Shown here piece after piece: positions 1 to 8,034 of a stretch of DNA of 39,030 bases; the first letter of the stretch is position 1; each line of letters opens with the position of its first letter. A program made the position numbers and the translations under genes. The notes under the pieces are model-generated. The model did no database searches and was not told where the DNA came from. It saw only the letters and a list, made by a program, of their open reading frames with translations. The stretch is from Glycomyces sp. YM15. GTDB lineage: Bacteria; Actinomycetota; Actinomycetes; Mycobacteriales; Micromonosporaceae. Where the stretch lies: assembly GCF_016918015.1 (NCBI RefSeq), contig NZ_JAERMK010000018.1, positions 19,923-58,952 on the forward strand, in the 5' to 3' direction.

Positions 1-8
1 GGGCGGGA

Positions 9-1034
9 GTGCTTTTGACCCACCCACAACCCGAGCCGCCCCCGCGGGCCGCGGCCCGCGGGGGCGCTGCGGCGCCCGCAGCGCCCCCGCACCCGCCCGC
101 GGCCAAGCCGAAGGCGCGGGCCCGCAAGCGCAAGCTGAGCTGGAAGACCGCGTTCAAGCGCGACTGGCAGCTCTACACGCTGGCGATCGTGCCGCTGATC
201 TTCTTCCTGATCTTCAAGTACGGCCCGATGCTCGGGAACGTCATCGCGTTCCGGCGGTTCCGCCCCGGCGGCAGCATCTTCGGCGACGAATGGGTCGGCC
301 TGCGCTACATCCAGATGTTCGTCAACGACCCGTCGTTCTGGCACGTCTTCACGAACACGGTGGTCCTGGGCAGCCTGACCATGGTGGTCTGCTTCCCGCT
401 CCCGATCGTGCTGGCGCTCATGTTGAACGAGGTGCGGCAGCAGTACTTCAAGAAGCTCGTGCAGTCGATCTCGTACCTGCCGCACTTCCTGTCGATCGTC
501 ATCATCGTCGGCATGGTCATGCAGCTGCTGTCCCTCGAGGGAACGGTGAACCAGATCATCGGGGCCTTCGGCGGCGAGGGCATTCCGTTCCTGCAGCGCG
601 CCGAGTGGTTCCGCTTCATCTACGTGGGTTCCGAGGTGTGGCAGACCATCGGCTGGGGCACGATCCTCTACTTGGCGGCGCTCACCTCGATCGACGACTC
701 CCTGTACGAGGCGGCGAAGATCGACGGCGCCGGCCGGTGGCGCCAGACCTGGCACGTCACGCTGCCGGGCATCCGCCCCACGATGGTCGTGCTGCTGATC
801 CTCAACATCGGCTCGTTCCTGAACGTGGGCTTCGAGAAGGTGTTCCTGCTGTACAACCCGCTGACGTACGAGACGGCCGACGTCATCTCGACCTATCTCT
901 ACCGGGTCGGCCTGGTGTCGAACAATCTCAGTTATGCGACGGCGATCGGCCTGTTCCAGGCGCTGATCGGCCTGGCGATGGTGCTTTCCGCGAACCTGAT
1001 CTCGCGGCGGACGACGGGGACGAGCCTGTGGTGA
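9..1034 (+). CDS. CUT1 ABC sugar transporter permease, LplB/YtcP-like (subunit 1)
   Basis: Integral-membrane permease of a carbohydrate importer (binding-protein-dependent transport, CUT1 family). The 341-residue protein has a proline/alanine-rich basic N-tail (about residues 1-50), then about six hydrophobic segments. The cytoplasmic EAA loop that docks to the ATPase is seen as EAAKIDGAGRWRQTWHVTLP near residues 236-255. The FKYGPMLGNVIAFRRF segment after the first membrane helix is typical of LplB-like permeases next to oligosaccharide lyase or hydrolase genes. The GTG start lies only 9 bases from the window edge and TTG at 15 is also possible, so the true N-terminus is uncertain. The stop overlaps the next permease start by 4 nt (GTGA), showing translational coupling. 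Binding protein and ATPase are not in the window; the substrate cannot be read from the sequence. Confidence 0.9.
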   Translation: MLLTHPQPEPPPRAAARGGAAAPAAPPHPPAAKPKARARKRKLSWKTAFKRDWQLYTLAIVPLIFFLIFKYGPMLGNVIAFRRFRPGGSIFGDEWVGLRYIQMFVNDPSFWHVFTNTVVLGSLTMVVCFPLPIVLALMLNEVRQQYFKKLVQSISYLPHFLSIVIIVGMVMQLLSLEGTVNQIIGAFGGEGIPFLQRAEWFRFIYVGSEVWQTIGWGTILYLAALTSIDDSLYEAAKIDGAGRWRQTWHVTLPGIRPTMVVLLILNIGSFLNVGFEKVFLLYNPLTYETADVISTYLYRVGLVSNNLSYATAIGLFQALIGLAMVLSANLISRRTTGTSLW

Positions 1035-1954
1035 CCGATATTCGCACGCCCGACCTCGCGTCGGTGAAACCGCGGACGACGCAGCGGACGAGGGGCGAGC
1101 GCCTCTTCGGCGCGTTCAACGCGACCTTCCTCGTGCTGCTGTGCCTGGGGATGCTGTACCCGTTCATCACGGTGCTCGCCCAGTCGTTCAGCTCCTCCGG
1201 GGCGATCAAGGCCGGCCAGGTGAGCTTCTGGCCGGTCGGGTTCAACCTGGACACGTACGGCGCGGTGATGTCGAACGACATGTTCTGGCGCAACTACGGC
1301 AACACGGTCCTGTACACCGTGGTGGGCACGGCGATCGCCATGACCCTGACCACGACCTACGCGTTCGTGCTGTCGAAGCCGCACCTCAAGGGCCGCAAGG
1401 TGCTCATCGGCATCGCCGTGTTCACGATGTTCTTCAACGGCGGCCTCGTGCCGAACTACGTGCTCATCTCCGCGCTGGGCATGAAGAACACCATGTGGGC
1501 GCTCGTCCTCCCGGGCGCGATCTCGGTGTTCAACCTGCTGGTCATGAAGACGTTCTTCGAGAACCTGCCGAAGGAGCTCGAGGAGGCCGCGCAGATCGAC
1601 GGTCTCGGCTGGTACGGCATCTTCGGCCGGATCGTGCTGCCGCTGTCGAAGGCCGTCATCGCCACGATGGTGCTGTTCTACTCGGTCGCGTTCTGGAACG
1701 ACTGGTTCGCCGCGTTCCTGTACCTCGACAAGAGCGAGCTGTTCCCCATCACGCTGTTCCTGCGCAACCTCATCGCGGGGGCGTCGACGACGGCGTCCGA
1801 AGGCGCCGCGGCCGCGGGCAGCACGACCGCGCAGGTCTCGGCGAACATCCAGGCGGTGACGATGATCCTCACCGTCATCCCGATCCTGACCATCTACCCC
1901 TTCGTCCAGCGGTACTTCGTGTCGGGCGTCATGCTTGGATCGGTCAAGGGCTGA
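1031..1954 (+). CDS. CUT1 ABC sugar transporter permease, LplC/YtcP-like (subunit 2)
   Basis: Second permease of the same importer, 307 residues. The start is the GTG that overlaps the upstream stop by 4 nt. The open frame continues far upstream, but that extension is only the shadow of the first permease. The protein has an N-terminal helix (FLVLLCLGMLYPFITVLAQS), several more membrane segments and an EAA loop reading ELEEAAQIDGLGWYGIFGRIVLP. It ends in the GVMLGSVKG signature usual for this subfamily, shared with the permeases ending at 17624 and (as GAIKG) 36992. Near the C-terminus a low-complexity insert rich in Ala, Thr and Ser precedes the last helix. Together with the first permease it should form the heterodimeric channel; energising by a shared ATPase encoded elsewhere is inferred. 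Confidence 0.92.
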   Translation: MTDIRTPDLASVKPRTTQRTRGERLFGAFNATFLVLLCLGMLYPFITVLAQSFSSSGAIKAGQVSFWPVGFNLDTYGAVMSNDMFWRNYGNTVLYTVVGTAIAMTLTTTYAFVLSKPHLKGRKVLIGIAVFTMFFNGGLVPNYVLISALGMKNTMWALVLPGAISVFNLLVMKTFFENLPKELEEAAQIDGLGWYGIFGRIVLPLSKAVIATMVLFYSVAFWNDWFAAFLYLDKSELFPITLFLRNLIAGASTTASEGAAAAGSTTAQVSANIQAVTMILTVIPILTIYPFVQRYFVSGVMLGSVKG

Positions 1955-1979
1955 TGAGCGCAAGGGAAGGGGCGGCAGC

Positions 1980-2669
1980 ATGAGCACGCAGCAGGACGCG
2001 GGGGAGATCGGCCCGGGAGTGCTCTCCCGGTTCACCGCCGCGGTCTACCGGCACCTCGTCATGGGGGTGTTCCTCGCGGTCGCGGGCCTGCCGACGCTGC
2101 TGGTGTGGATGCTGCTCGCCCCGGTCCCCGCCAACGTGGTCTGGTTCGTCGCCGCGCTCCTGCCGGCGGCGCCCGCGCTCTCGGCGGCGCTGTACGCGCA
2201 GCGGGCGTGGGCCAAGGAACCCGACCTGAGCCCGGCGCGCCCGCTGCTGCGCGGCCTCCGCATCAACCTGCGCGACACGCTGGCCTGGTGGGTGCCGGTG
2301 CTGGCGGTCGCGACGGTGCTCGGGGTGAACGTGCTCTTCGCCGGCCAGGTGGCCGGGGGCGGGTTCCTGCGGCCGGTGTGCGCGGTGCTGCTGGCGGTGC
2401 TCGCCGTCTGGTCGGGGCACCTGCTGGCGGTGTCCTCGTTCTTCTCGTTCCGGTTCCGGGACGTGCTGCGCGTGGCGGCGGCGGAGTTCTTCCTCGCCTG
2501 GAAGTCCTCCCTGGGCATCCTCTCGCTGCTCATCGTGGCGGTGGCCGCGGTGTTCCTGAGCTCTGAAGCCGTGGTGCTGCTGCTCGCCTGGGCGTTCGCG
2601 GCGATGCTGTGGATCGTGGTGCGGCCGGTGGTCGCGGACATCACGAGGCGGTTCACCGCCGCCGAGTGA
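1980..2669 (+). CDS. YesL-like DUF624 membrane protein
   Basis: A 229-residue hydrophobic protein with about five membrane segments, of the DUF624/YesL type. YesL genes accompany LplABC-type oligosaccharide transporters in Bacillus and actinobacteria; their molecular role is not established. The ATG at 1980 is preferred because AAGGGAAGGGG (about 1961-1971) lies upstream; an in-frame start at 1935 would overlap the permease without a ribosome site. It follows the permease by 25 nt and is probably the last gene of that operon. It ends 7 bp before the convergent LysR gene. A second, different YesL-like gene is at 21142-21804. The family assignment rests on layout (short basic loops between long hydrophobic stretches, FSFRFRDVLRVAAAEFF) and on context, so it is less certain than for the permeases. 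Confidence 0.7.
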   Translation: MSTQQDAGEIGPGVLSRFTAAVYRHLVMGVFLAVAGLPTLLVWMLLAPVPANVVWFVAALLPAAPALSAALYAQRAWAKEPDLSPARPLLRGLRINLRDTLAWWVPVLAVATVLGVNVLFAGQVAGGGFLRPVCAVLLAVLAVWSGHLLAVSSFFSFRFRDVLRVAAAEFFLAWKSSLGILSLLIVAVAAVFLSSEAVVLLLAWAFAAMLWIVVRPVVADITRRFTAAE

Positions 2670-2676
2670 CCAGTGC

Positions 2677-3561
2677 TCAGCCGCGCGGCTCCTTGACCAG
2701 GTCGAGGAGGTGCGCGGCGGGGGAGTCGGCCCGGTCCCGGCCGGAGGACACCGCCGAGACCGTCCACTCAGGTGCGTCCTCGGCCGCGATCGGCAGGGCC
2801 CGAAGCCCGCTCGCCTGCGGCTTGGCGGCCACGTGCCGCGGCACGACCGCGATGCCGAGCCCCCGGCACACCAGATCCAGCAGGGTGTGGACGTCGTTGA
2901 CCGAGCAGCGGACGCGGCGGTGCACGCCGCGCGCGGCGAACGCGTCGTCGTTCAGCGTCCGCACACCCCAGGCCGGTCCGAAGTCGATGAACGACTCCTC
3001 GGCCAGCGCCTCCCACCGCACCGAAGCGCGGCTCGCCAGCGGATGGTCGAGGGGGAGCAGCGCGAGCAGCGGTTCACGACCGATCTCCAAGCGCGGCAAG
3101 CCGCTCAGGTGCCGTTCGGTGGCGACGAAGGCGACGTCGAGCTCCCCGGCGCGCAGCAGCCCCAGCAGGTCGTGCGAACCGGACTGCACGAAGTGGGTCT
3201 CGACCCGCGGGTGCCGCCGGTGGAAGCGGTCGAGCAGGGCCGCGATGTCGACCAGGCCGAGGCACTGCTCGGCGCCGATCCGCAAGGTGCCGGCGAGGTC
3301 GCGGCTGGCCTTGACGACCGCGTCGCGCGCGCCCGCCGCCTGCTCCAGCATCGCCCTGGCGTACGGCAGCAGCGCGAACCCGGCCTCGGTCGGCTCCACG
3401 CGCCGGGTGGTCCTGATGAACAGGCTCGTGCCCAGCTCTTCCTCGAGCCCGCGGATCGCCGCGGAGAGCCCCGACTGCGAGATGCCCGTGAGTTCGGCGG
3501 CGCGAGTGAAGTGCCTCTCATCCGCCAGCGCGACCAGGTACTCCATCTGCCGCAGATCCAT
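2677..3561 (-). CDS. LysR-family transcriptional regulator
   Basis: DNA-binding regulator of 294 residues. The winged helix-turn-helix is at the N-terminus (residues 1-60: MDLRQMEYLVALADERHFTRAAELTGISQSGLSAAIR in two parts around the turn, then LEEELGTSLFIRTTRRVEPTEAG). A periplasmic-binding-like effector domain follows from about residue 90 to the end. Length and domain order are normal for the family. It is divergent from the aldo/keto reductase at 3688, the classic arrangement in which a LysR protein activates its divergent neighbour and represses itself; an inverted repeat lies between them (3584-3617). The inducer cannot be predicted. The start is the ATG giving the canonical MDLRQMEYLVALA beginning. 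Confidence 0.93.
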   Translation of the reverse strand: MDLRQMEYLVALADERHFTRAAELTGISQSGLSAAIRGLEEELGTSLFIRTTRRVEPTEAGFALLPYARAMLEQAAGARDAVVKASRDLAGTLRIGAEQCLGLVDIAALLDRFHRRHPRVETHFVQSGSHDLLGLLRAGELDVAFVATERHLSGLPRLEIGREPLLALLPLDHPLASRASVRWEALAEESFIDFGPAWGVRTLNDDAFAARGVHRRVRCSVNDVHTLLDLVCRGLGIAVVPRHVAAKPQASGLRALPIAAEDAPEWTVSAVSSGRDRADSPAAHLLDLVKEPRG

Positions 3562-3583
3562 GAATGATGCCCCGTGCTTCTCA

Positions 3584-3617
3584 ATCCTAGAATGGCGAGT
3601 TGTTGGACTTCTAGATT
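3584..3617. promoter_or_regulatory. Candidate LysR operator and divergent promoter
   Basis: Inverted repeat CTAGAA (3587-3592) - 16 nt - TTCTAG (3609-3614); with flanks the arms read AATCCTAGAA and TTCTAGATT. It sits 26-53 bp upstream of the LysR start, within the 126-bp divergent gap. A weak promoter toward the reductase can be drawn as TTGGAC (3603-3608) and TAGCAT (3627-3632), 18 bp apart. The arms are the expected size for a LysR dimer site, but the T-N11-A core is not obvious, so regulation is inferred from position. Confidence 0.5.
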
Positions 3618-3687
3618 AGCGGTCCCTAGCATGGGCGGGGCAGGCCCACCTGGGGCTTCATATTCCAGCTCCGGCGAGGAGAGACCG

Positions 3688-4620
3688 ATGAAGACCTTCA
3701 CCATGCCAGGCACCGACATCACCGCACCGAACGTGGTGCTCGGCTTGATGCGCATCCAGGAGAAGACCGACGAGGAGGTGCGCCTCCTCCTCAAGACCGC
3801 GATCGACGCGGGCATCACGTTCCTGGACCACGCCGACCTCTACGGCAGCGGGCGCCACGGCTGCGAGCGCCGCTTCGCCGAGGCGATGAAGCTGACGCCC
3901 TCCGAGCGCGAGCGCCTGGTCATCCAGACCAAGACCGGCATCATGCACCCCGGCCCGTACTTCGACTTCTCGTACGAGCACATCGTCGAGTCCGTGGACG
4001 AGTCCCTGGCCGCACTGGACACCGACTACCTCGACATCCTGCTGCTGCACCGCCCGGACGCCCTGGTCGAGCCCGAAGAGGTCGCCCGCGCGTTCGACGA
4101 CCTGTCCGCCGCCGGGAAGGTGCGCGCGTTCGGCGTCTCGAACCACACCGCCCGCCAGATGGACCTGCTGCGCAAATACGTGAACCAGCCGATCGTGGCG
4201 AACCAGGTGCAGCTCTCGATCACCCACGCGCCCTTGATCGCCCAGGGCGTGGCCGCGAACATGCAGGGCCTCGAACAGTCCGTGTCCCGCGACGACGGCA
4301 TCGTCGACTACTGCCGGCTGCACGACATCACCCTCCAGGCCTGGTCGCCGTTCCAGGCGGGCTTCTTCGACGGGCCGTTCCTCGGCTCCGACCGCTACCC
4401 GGAGCTGAACGCCGTCATCGACCGCCTGGCCGCGAAGTACGGCGTCCCGCCGATCGCGATCGCCGTCGCCTGGATCACCCGCCACCCGGCGCAGATGCAG
4501 GTCGTCATCGGCACGACCAACCCCGAGCGCGTGGCCGCCTCGGCCCAGGGCTCGGACGTGCCGCTGACGCGCCCGGAATGGTACGAGCTGGTGCGCGCGG
4601 CCGGGTACACCGTCCCCTAG
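3688..4620 (+). CDS. Aldo/keto reductase (YdhF-like)
   Basis: NADPH-dependent oxidoreductase with a TIM-barrel fold, 310 residues. The catalytic tetrad can be read as Asp47 and Tyr52 (FLDHADLYG), Lys82 (QTKTG) and His121 (LLLHRPD). The C-terminal cofactor region VVIGTTNPERVAAS is present. The closest family resemblance is to the YdhF group of aldo/keto reductases. The start is the ATG at 3688, preceded by GGCGAGGAGAG; the longer open frame from 3574 would cover the promoter. It is divergent from the LysR gene, which likely controls it. Its substrate is unknown; reductases of this group act on small aldehydes, ketones or sugars. It is transcribed toward the unrelated gene at 4692, 71 bp away. 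Confidence 0.92.
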   Translation: MKTFTMPGTDITAPNVVLGLMRIQEKTDEEVRLLLKTAIDAGITFLDHADLYGSGRHGCERRFAEAMKLTPSERERLVIQTKTGIMHPGPYFDFSYEHIVESVDESLAALDTDYLDILLLHRPDALVEPEEVARAFDDLSAAGKVRAFGVSNHTARQMDLLRKYVNQPIVANQVQLSITHAPLIAQGVAANMQGLEQSVSRDDGIVDYCRLHDITLQAWSPFQAGFFDGPFLGSDRYPELNAVIDRLAAKYGVPPIAIAVAWITRHPAQMQVVIGTTNPERVAASAQGSDVPLTRPEWYELVRAAGYTVP

Positions 4621-4691
4621 CTCCATTGAGGAATTGCGGACGCTTCGTAGACTGGGCGGGTTTCGGTGACCCGCCCAGGACAAGGACCGCA

Positions 4692-5549
4692 ATGACCGCA
4701 CCAGTGCCCGGCCCGAGGGCGCTCGTCTCCTACATCCGGACCGGCAGTCGCGAGGCGCGCATCGCCTACCGCGAACTCCCGGAGAAAGAGCGATCCGCCT
4801 ACCGCGCCCTCGTGCGCCGCGTGTTCGAGACCGCGATCACCCGCCACCTCGGCAAGCGCCCCTCCAGGGAACGGATGCTCGCGCTCATCGAACGGACCGG
4901 TGACCGCCACCCCCAGTACGCCGGCGGGGTGCGCCGCGTCATCCGCTCCGCTGTAGAAGGCGTGGCGGTCAGCGGAATGAGCCCGCGCCAGGTGCTCACC
5001 GCGCAGCACCTCGTCATCCGCGAGATCGCCAAACTGCACGAGGACTTCCGCGCCGAAGCCGACGAGATCGTCGACCCCGGCACCGAGTTCACCGGCTCCG
5101 AGCCGCACGCCGTCGCCAAGGTGACGCTCAAGCTCGACGGTACGATGCACGCGCTCGAACTGCTGCGCGGCGCAGAACGCATGGGCGGCAAGTCCCTCGG
5201 CGCGTGCATCGTGCGCGCCTGGGTCGACGCCGAGCAGCGGCGCTGGCGCAGTGCGAAGGAGCTCGGCCGATACGACCTCTTCCCCGAGATCGGCTCCGGC
5301 AAGGGCGGCGGCGACGACTACCGGCACGAGGCCTATTCCCCGAGCGGACTCTGCAGGGCCACAGTGGACCGTTATGGCCGCCTGCGAGCCGTCACCTTCA
5401 TGCGCACCGCCCTCTTCGGCGACGACGGCCGCCACGGCCTCGCCGAACAACTCCGCGAAGCGATCACCGAAGCCCAGGCGGGCCTGAAGACGGCCCTCGA
5501 GCCCCGGGCCGCGGCGAACGTAGCCGAGGTCGTGAACCGGATCGCCTAG
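4692..5549 (+). CDS. Uncharacterised protein; C-terminus weakly YbaB-like
   Basis: A 285-residue soluble protein I do not recognise as a whole. The ATG at 4692 follows AAGGACCGCA and is preferred over an upstream in-frame start at 4578 that overlaps the reductase. The N-terminal 130 residues are helical, rich in Arg and Glu. The last 60 residues ([19 protein letters not shown] ... [16 protein letters not shown]) resemble the strand-and-helix pattern of small YbaB/EbfC nucleoid proteins; this is a weak visual similarity, not a confident domain call. No signal peptide or membrane segment. The gene ends tail to tail with murF, the two stop codons sharing CTAG. Both proteins end in Ile-Ala because the end lies in a perfect palindrome. 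No functional tie to the van genes is evident. Confidence 0.75.
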   Translation: MTAPVPGPRALVSYIRTGSREARIAYRELPEKERSAYRALVRRVFETAITRHLGKRPSRERMLALIERTGDRHPQYAGGVRRVIRSAVEGVAVSGMSPRQVLTAQHLVIREIAKLHEDFRAEADEIVDPGTEFTGSEPHAVAKVTLKLDGTMHALELLRGAERMGGKSLGACIVRAWVDAEQRRWRSAKELGRYDLFPEIGSGKGGGDDYRHEAYSPSGLCRATVDRYGRLRAVTFMRTALFGDDGRHGLAEQLREAITEAQAGLKTALEPRAAANVAEVVNRIA

Positions 5550-5555
5550 GCGATC
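5540..5555. repeat. 16-bp perfect palindrome holding both stop codons
   Basis: GATCGCCTAGGCGATC is self-complementary over 16 bases. The plus-strand gene stops at TAG 5547-5549 and murF stops on the other strand at 5546-5548, both inside the palindrome. Without a loop it is a poor terminator; it may be a coincidence of two coding ends. Confidence 0.7.
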
Positions 5556-6886
5556 GCGCAGGCCACCTCGTCGAGTCGCGCCTCGCGGGAGGCCTTGACC
5601 AGGACGATGTCGCCGGGGGCGAGGCGCTCGCGCAGCCAGGCGATCGCTTTCGCGTTATCGGGCAGGCTGATCGCCCGCCCGCCTGCGCCGTCGGCGATCG
5701 GGCGGGCCGCTCGGCCGACCGCGACGACGATGTCCGCCCTTGCCGCGGCGTATCCTCCGACCGCGCGGTGCTCGGCCTCGCTCGCGTCGCCGAGTTCGGC
5801 CATGTCGCCGAGGACCGCGATGCGGCGTCGCCCTTCGATCGCCGCCAGCGCATCGAGTGCCGCACGGGCCGAGTCCGGGTTGGCGTTGTAGGAGTCGTCG
5901 AGCATCGTGACTCCGCTCGGGAGCTCACGCAATTCCATGCGCCACTTCGAGAGCGACGCACCGGCCAGAGCTTCGGCGGCGCGATCCAGCGGGATGCCGG
6001 CGGCCAGGCCCGCCGCCGCTGCGGCCGCCGCGTTGAACGCCTGATGAGCGCCGATGAACGGCAATGCGACACGTACCGAGCCCTCGGTGGTCTCCAGTGT
6101 GAAGGTCGGCCGGCTGCGCCGGTCCAGCGTCAAGTCGCTCACGCGCACGTCGGCGTACGCCGCCAGCCCGAAGGTCAGCACCGGCCCGTCGGTGAGTGAA
6201 CGCATGGCGGCCACGGCCGGATCGTCGGCGTTGAGGATCGCGGTGCCGCCGGGCGCGAGACCCCGCACCAGTTCGCCCTTGGCTTCGGCGATCGCCTCAC
6301 GCGTCCCGAAATAGCTCAGGTGCGCCTGGCCCACGTTGAGCACGACCGCTGTGTCGGGCGGGGCCAACGCGGCGAGCGCCGCGATGTCGCCGACCCGGCG
6401 GGCGCCCATCTCCAAAGCGAGGCAACGGGTTTCGTGACCCGCGCGCAGCATGGTGATCGGCACGCCGAGCTCGTTGTTCATCGAACCGGCGGTGCTGATC
6501 GTCGGCACGGCGCTCGACAGCACGGCCCCCACGAGGTCCTTGGTGCTGGTCTTGCCCTGCGAGCCGGTGACACCGACGACCGTGAGCCGGTCGCGCAGCC
6601 GGGACACGACGTCCGCGGCGAGCGCCTGCAGCGCTTCCCGCGCGTCCGCGACGACGATCGTCGGCAGCTTCGTCGGCCGGGAGCCGAGCACGGCCACCGC
6701 GCCGGCCCGGCCGGCCTGTTCGGCGTAGTCGTGGCCGTCGACGTGCTCACCGTCGAATGCGACGAAGAGCCCGCCGGGCTCGGACAGGCGGCCGTCGAGC
6801 ACGGCCGGGGCGGTCACCGTCACGTCGTCGCCCGCGACCGTGCCGCCCGTGATCGCGGCGATCGCTTCGAGGCTGAGCGGGATCAT
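5546..6886 (-). CDS. murF: UDP-MurNAc-tripeptide:D-alanyl-D-alanine (D-lactate) ligase, MurF
   Basis: ATP-dependent Mur ligase of 446 residues that adds the terminal dipeptide or depsipeptide to UDP-MurNAc-tripeptide in the cytoplasm. Visible features are the N-terminal MurF substrate domain ([15 protein letters not shown]), the ATP loop [13 protein letters not shown] at 105-117, the central motif [25 protein letters not shown], and the C-terminal signature [11 protein letters not shown]. The ATG at 6886 gives the family-typical start; a GTG at 6943 would add 19 unrelated residues. It is divergent from vanH, and the shared 170-bp gap contains a symmetrical VanR-type dyad with a -10-like box facing each way. 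I infer a MurF copy co-induced with vanHAX and tuned to D-Ala-D-Lac; MurF homologues next to vanHAX are known from some glycopeptide producers. Whether this is the only murF of the genome cannot be seen. Confidence 0.93.
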   Translation of the reverse strand: MIPLSLEAIAAITGGTVAGDDVTVTAPAVLDGRLSEPGGLFVAFDGEHVDGHDYAEQAGRAGAVAVLGSRPTKLPTIVVADAREALQALAADVVSRLRDRLTVVGVTGSQGKTSTKDLVGAVLSSAVPTISTAGSMNNELGVPITMLRAGHETRCLALEMGARRVGDIAALAALAPPDTAVVLNVGQAHLSYFGTREAIAEAKGELVRGLAPGGTAILNADDPAVAAMRSLTDGPVLTFGLAAYADVRVSDLTLDRRSRPTFTLETTEGSVRVALPFIGAHQAFNAAAAAAAGLAAGIPLDRAAEALAGASLSKWRMELRELPSGVTMLDDSYNANPDSARAALDALAAIEGRRRIAVLGDMAELGDASEAEHRAVGGYAAARADIVVAVGRAARPIADGAGGRAISLPDNAKAIAWLRERLAPGDIVLVKASREARLDEVACAIA

Positions 6887-6953
6887 GACCGCGACTCGCT
6901 GATTGCTTCGGTTCGGTTCATGCGTCCAGTGCACGCGCCGCACGGTTGTCGCG

Positions 6954-7024
6954 GCGTATGCGCTTTTCGATACACCCGCGATAACCGCGCGACCTATCGT
7001 CGGCGTATCGAAAACGCCATACGC
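6954..7024. promoter_or_regulatory. Symmetrical divergent murF/vanH promoter with VanR-type boxes
   Basis: A 71-bp imperfect dyad is centred on base 6989. From outside inward the matched elements are GCGTATG (6954-6960) with CATACGC (7018-7024), TTTTCGATAC (6964-6973) with GTATCGAAAA (7005-7014), and CGATA (6979-6983) with TATCG (6995-6999). Each arm therefore carries two boxes 11 bp apart, the spacing expected for tandem binding of an OmpR-type regulator such as VanR. CATACG outside each arm can serve as a -10 box for vanH (rightward) and murF (leftward), with the TATCG box of the first repeat at the -35 position (17-bp spacer). The vanH leader would be roughly 27 nt. Confidence 0.75.
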
Positions 7025-7056
7025 TCCTGTAACGCCCCGCCCCGTTGACTGCGGGC

Positions 7057-8034
7057 ATGACCTACAGGGAACCGGTCGGCATCACGATCTACGGGTGCGG
7101 CGAGGACGAGGCCGCGCTGTTCCGCGAGCTCGCGCCGCGCTTCGGCGTCATGCCGACCATCACCGCCGAGGCGGTGAACGAGTCCAATGCGGACCTCGCG
7201 GCGGGCGACCGGTGCATCAGCGTCGGCCACAGGTCCCGCGTCACCGGCGCCACGCTGCGCGCGCTCAAGGACGTCGGGGTCGCGTACCTCTCCACCAGGA
7301 GCATCGGCTTCAACCACGTCGACGTGCGGTACGCGGAGAGCCTCGGCATCGCCGTCGGCAACGTCGCCTACTCCTCCGACAGCGTCGCCGACTACACGCT
7401 GATGCTCATGCTGATGGCGGTGCGGCACGCCAAGGCCACGATCCTGCGCGCCGACGTCCACGACTACCGGCTGCACGAGGCGCGCGGGAAAGAGCTGCGC
7501 GACTTGACGATCGGCGTGATCGGCACGGGCCGCATCGGCACCGCCGTCGTGGACCGCCTGCGCGGGTTCGGCTGCCGCACCCTCGCCCACGACAACACCC
7601 CCAAGACCGCCGCCGAATACGTGCCGCTCGACGAACTGCTGCGCGAGAGCGACATCGTCACCCTCCACACTCCACTGAACCCGCGCACGCACCACCTGCT
7701 CGATCGGCGGCGCATCGCCGCGATGAAGCACGGCGCATACGTCGTCAACACCGGGCGCGGCGCCCTCATCGACACCGAGGCCCTGGTCTCGGCCCTGGAG
7801 AGCGGCAGGCTCGGCGGTGCGGCACTGGACGTGCTCGAAGGCGAGGAAGGGATCTTCTACGCCGACCGCCGGGACCGGCCCGTCGAGAGCAAGCCGCTGC
7901 TGCGCCTCCAGCAGCTGCCCAATGTGCTCATCAGCCCGCACACCGCCTACTACACCGACCACGCCCTCAGCGACACGGTCGAGAACTCCATCGTGAACTG
8001 CCTGAATTTCACCGAAAGGAACCAACATGGCTGA
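7057..8034 (+). CDS. vanH: D-lactate dehydrogenase VanH
   Basis: Reduces pyruvate to D-lactate with NAD(P)H to supply VanA. The 325-residue protein follows VanH closely along its whole length, for example YGCGEDEA near the start, [15 protein letters not shown] and [15 protein letters not shown]. The nucleotide-binding motif GVIGTGRIG is at 153-161. The catalytic residues Arg234 (NTGRG), Glu263 and His295 (SPHTAYYT) are present. The ATG at 7057 is chosen by family alignment; a TTG at 7045 would add four residues. It is the first gene of vanHAX-GNAT; its end overlaps the vanA start by 8 nt. Expression is expected to depend on the VanR-type dyad just upstream. Confidence 0.97.
   Translation: MTYREPVGITIYGCGEDEAALFRELAPRFGVMPTITAEAVNESNADLAAGDRCISVGHRSRVTGATLRALKDVGVAYLSTRSIGFNHVDVRYAESLGIAVGNVAYSSDSVADYTLMLMLMAVRHAKATILRADVHDYRLHEARGKELRDLTIGVIGTGRIGTAVVDRLRGFGCRTLAHDNTPKTAAEYVPLDELLRESDIVTLHTPLNPRTHHLLDRRRIAAMKHGAYVVNTGRGALIDTEALVSALESGRLGGAALDVLEGEEGIFYADRRDRPVESKPLLRLQQLPNVLISPHTAYYTDHALSDTVENSIVNCLNFTERNQHG

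Noticed and set aside
290..1030. N-terminal extension of the second permease
   Set aside because: It overlaps the first permease in another frame and reads as low-complexity Arg/His/Gly; the GTGA overlap at 1031 is the real start.
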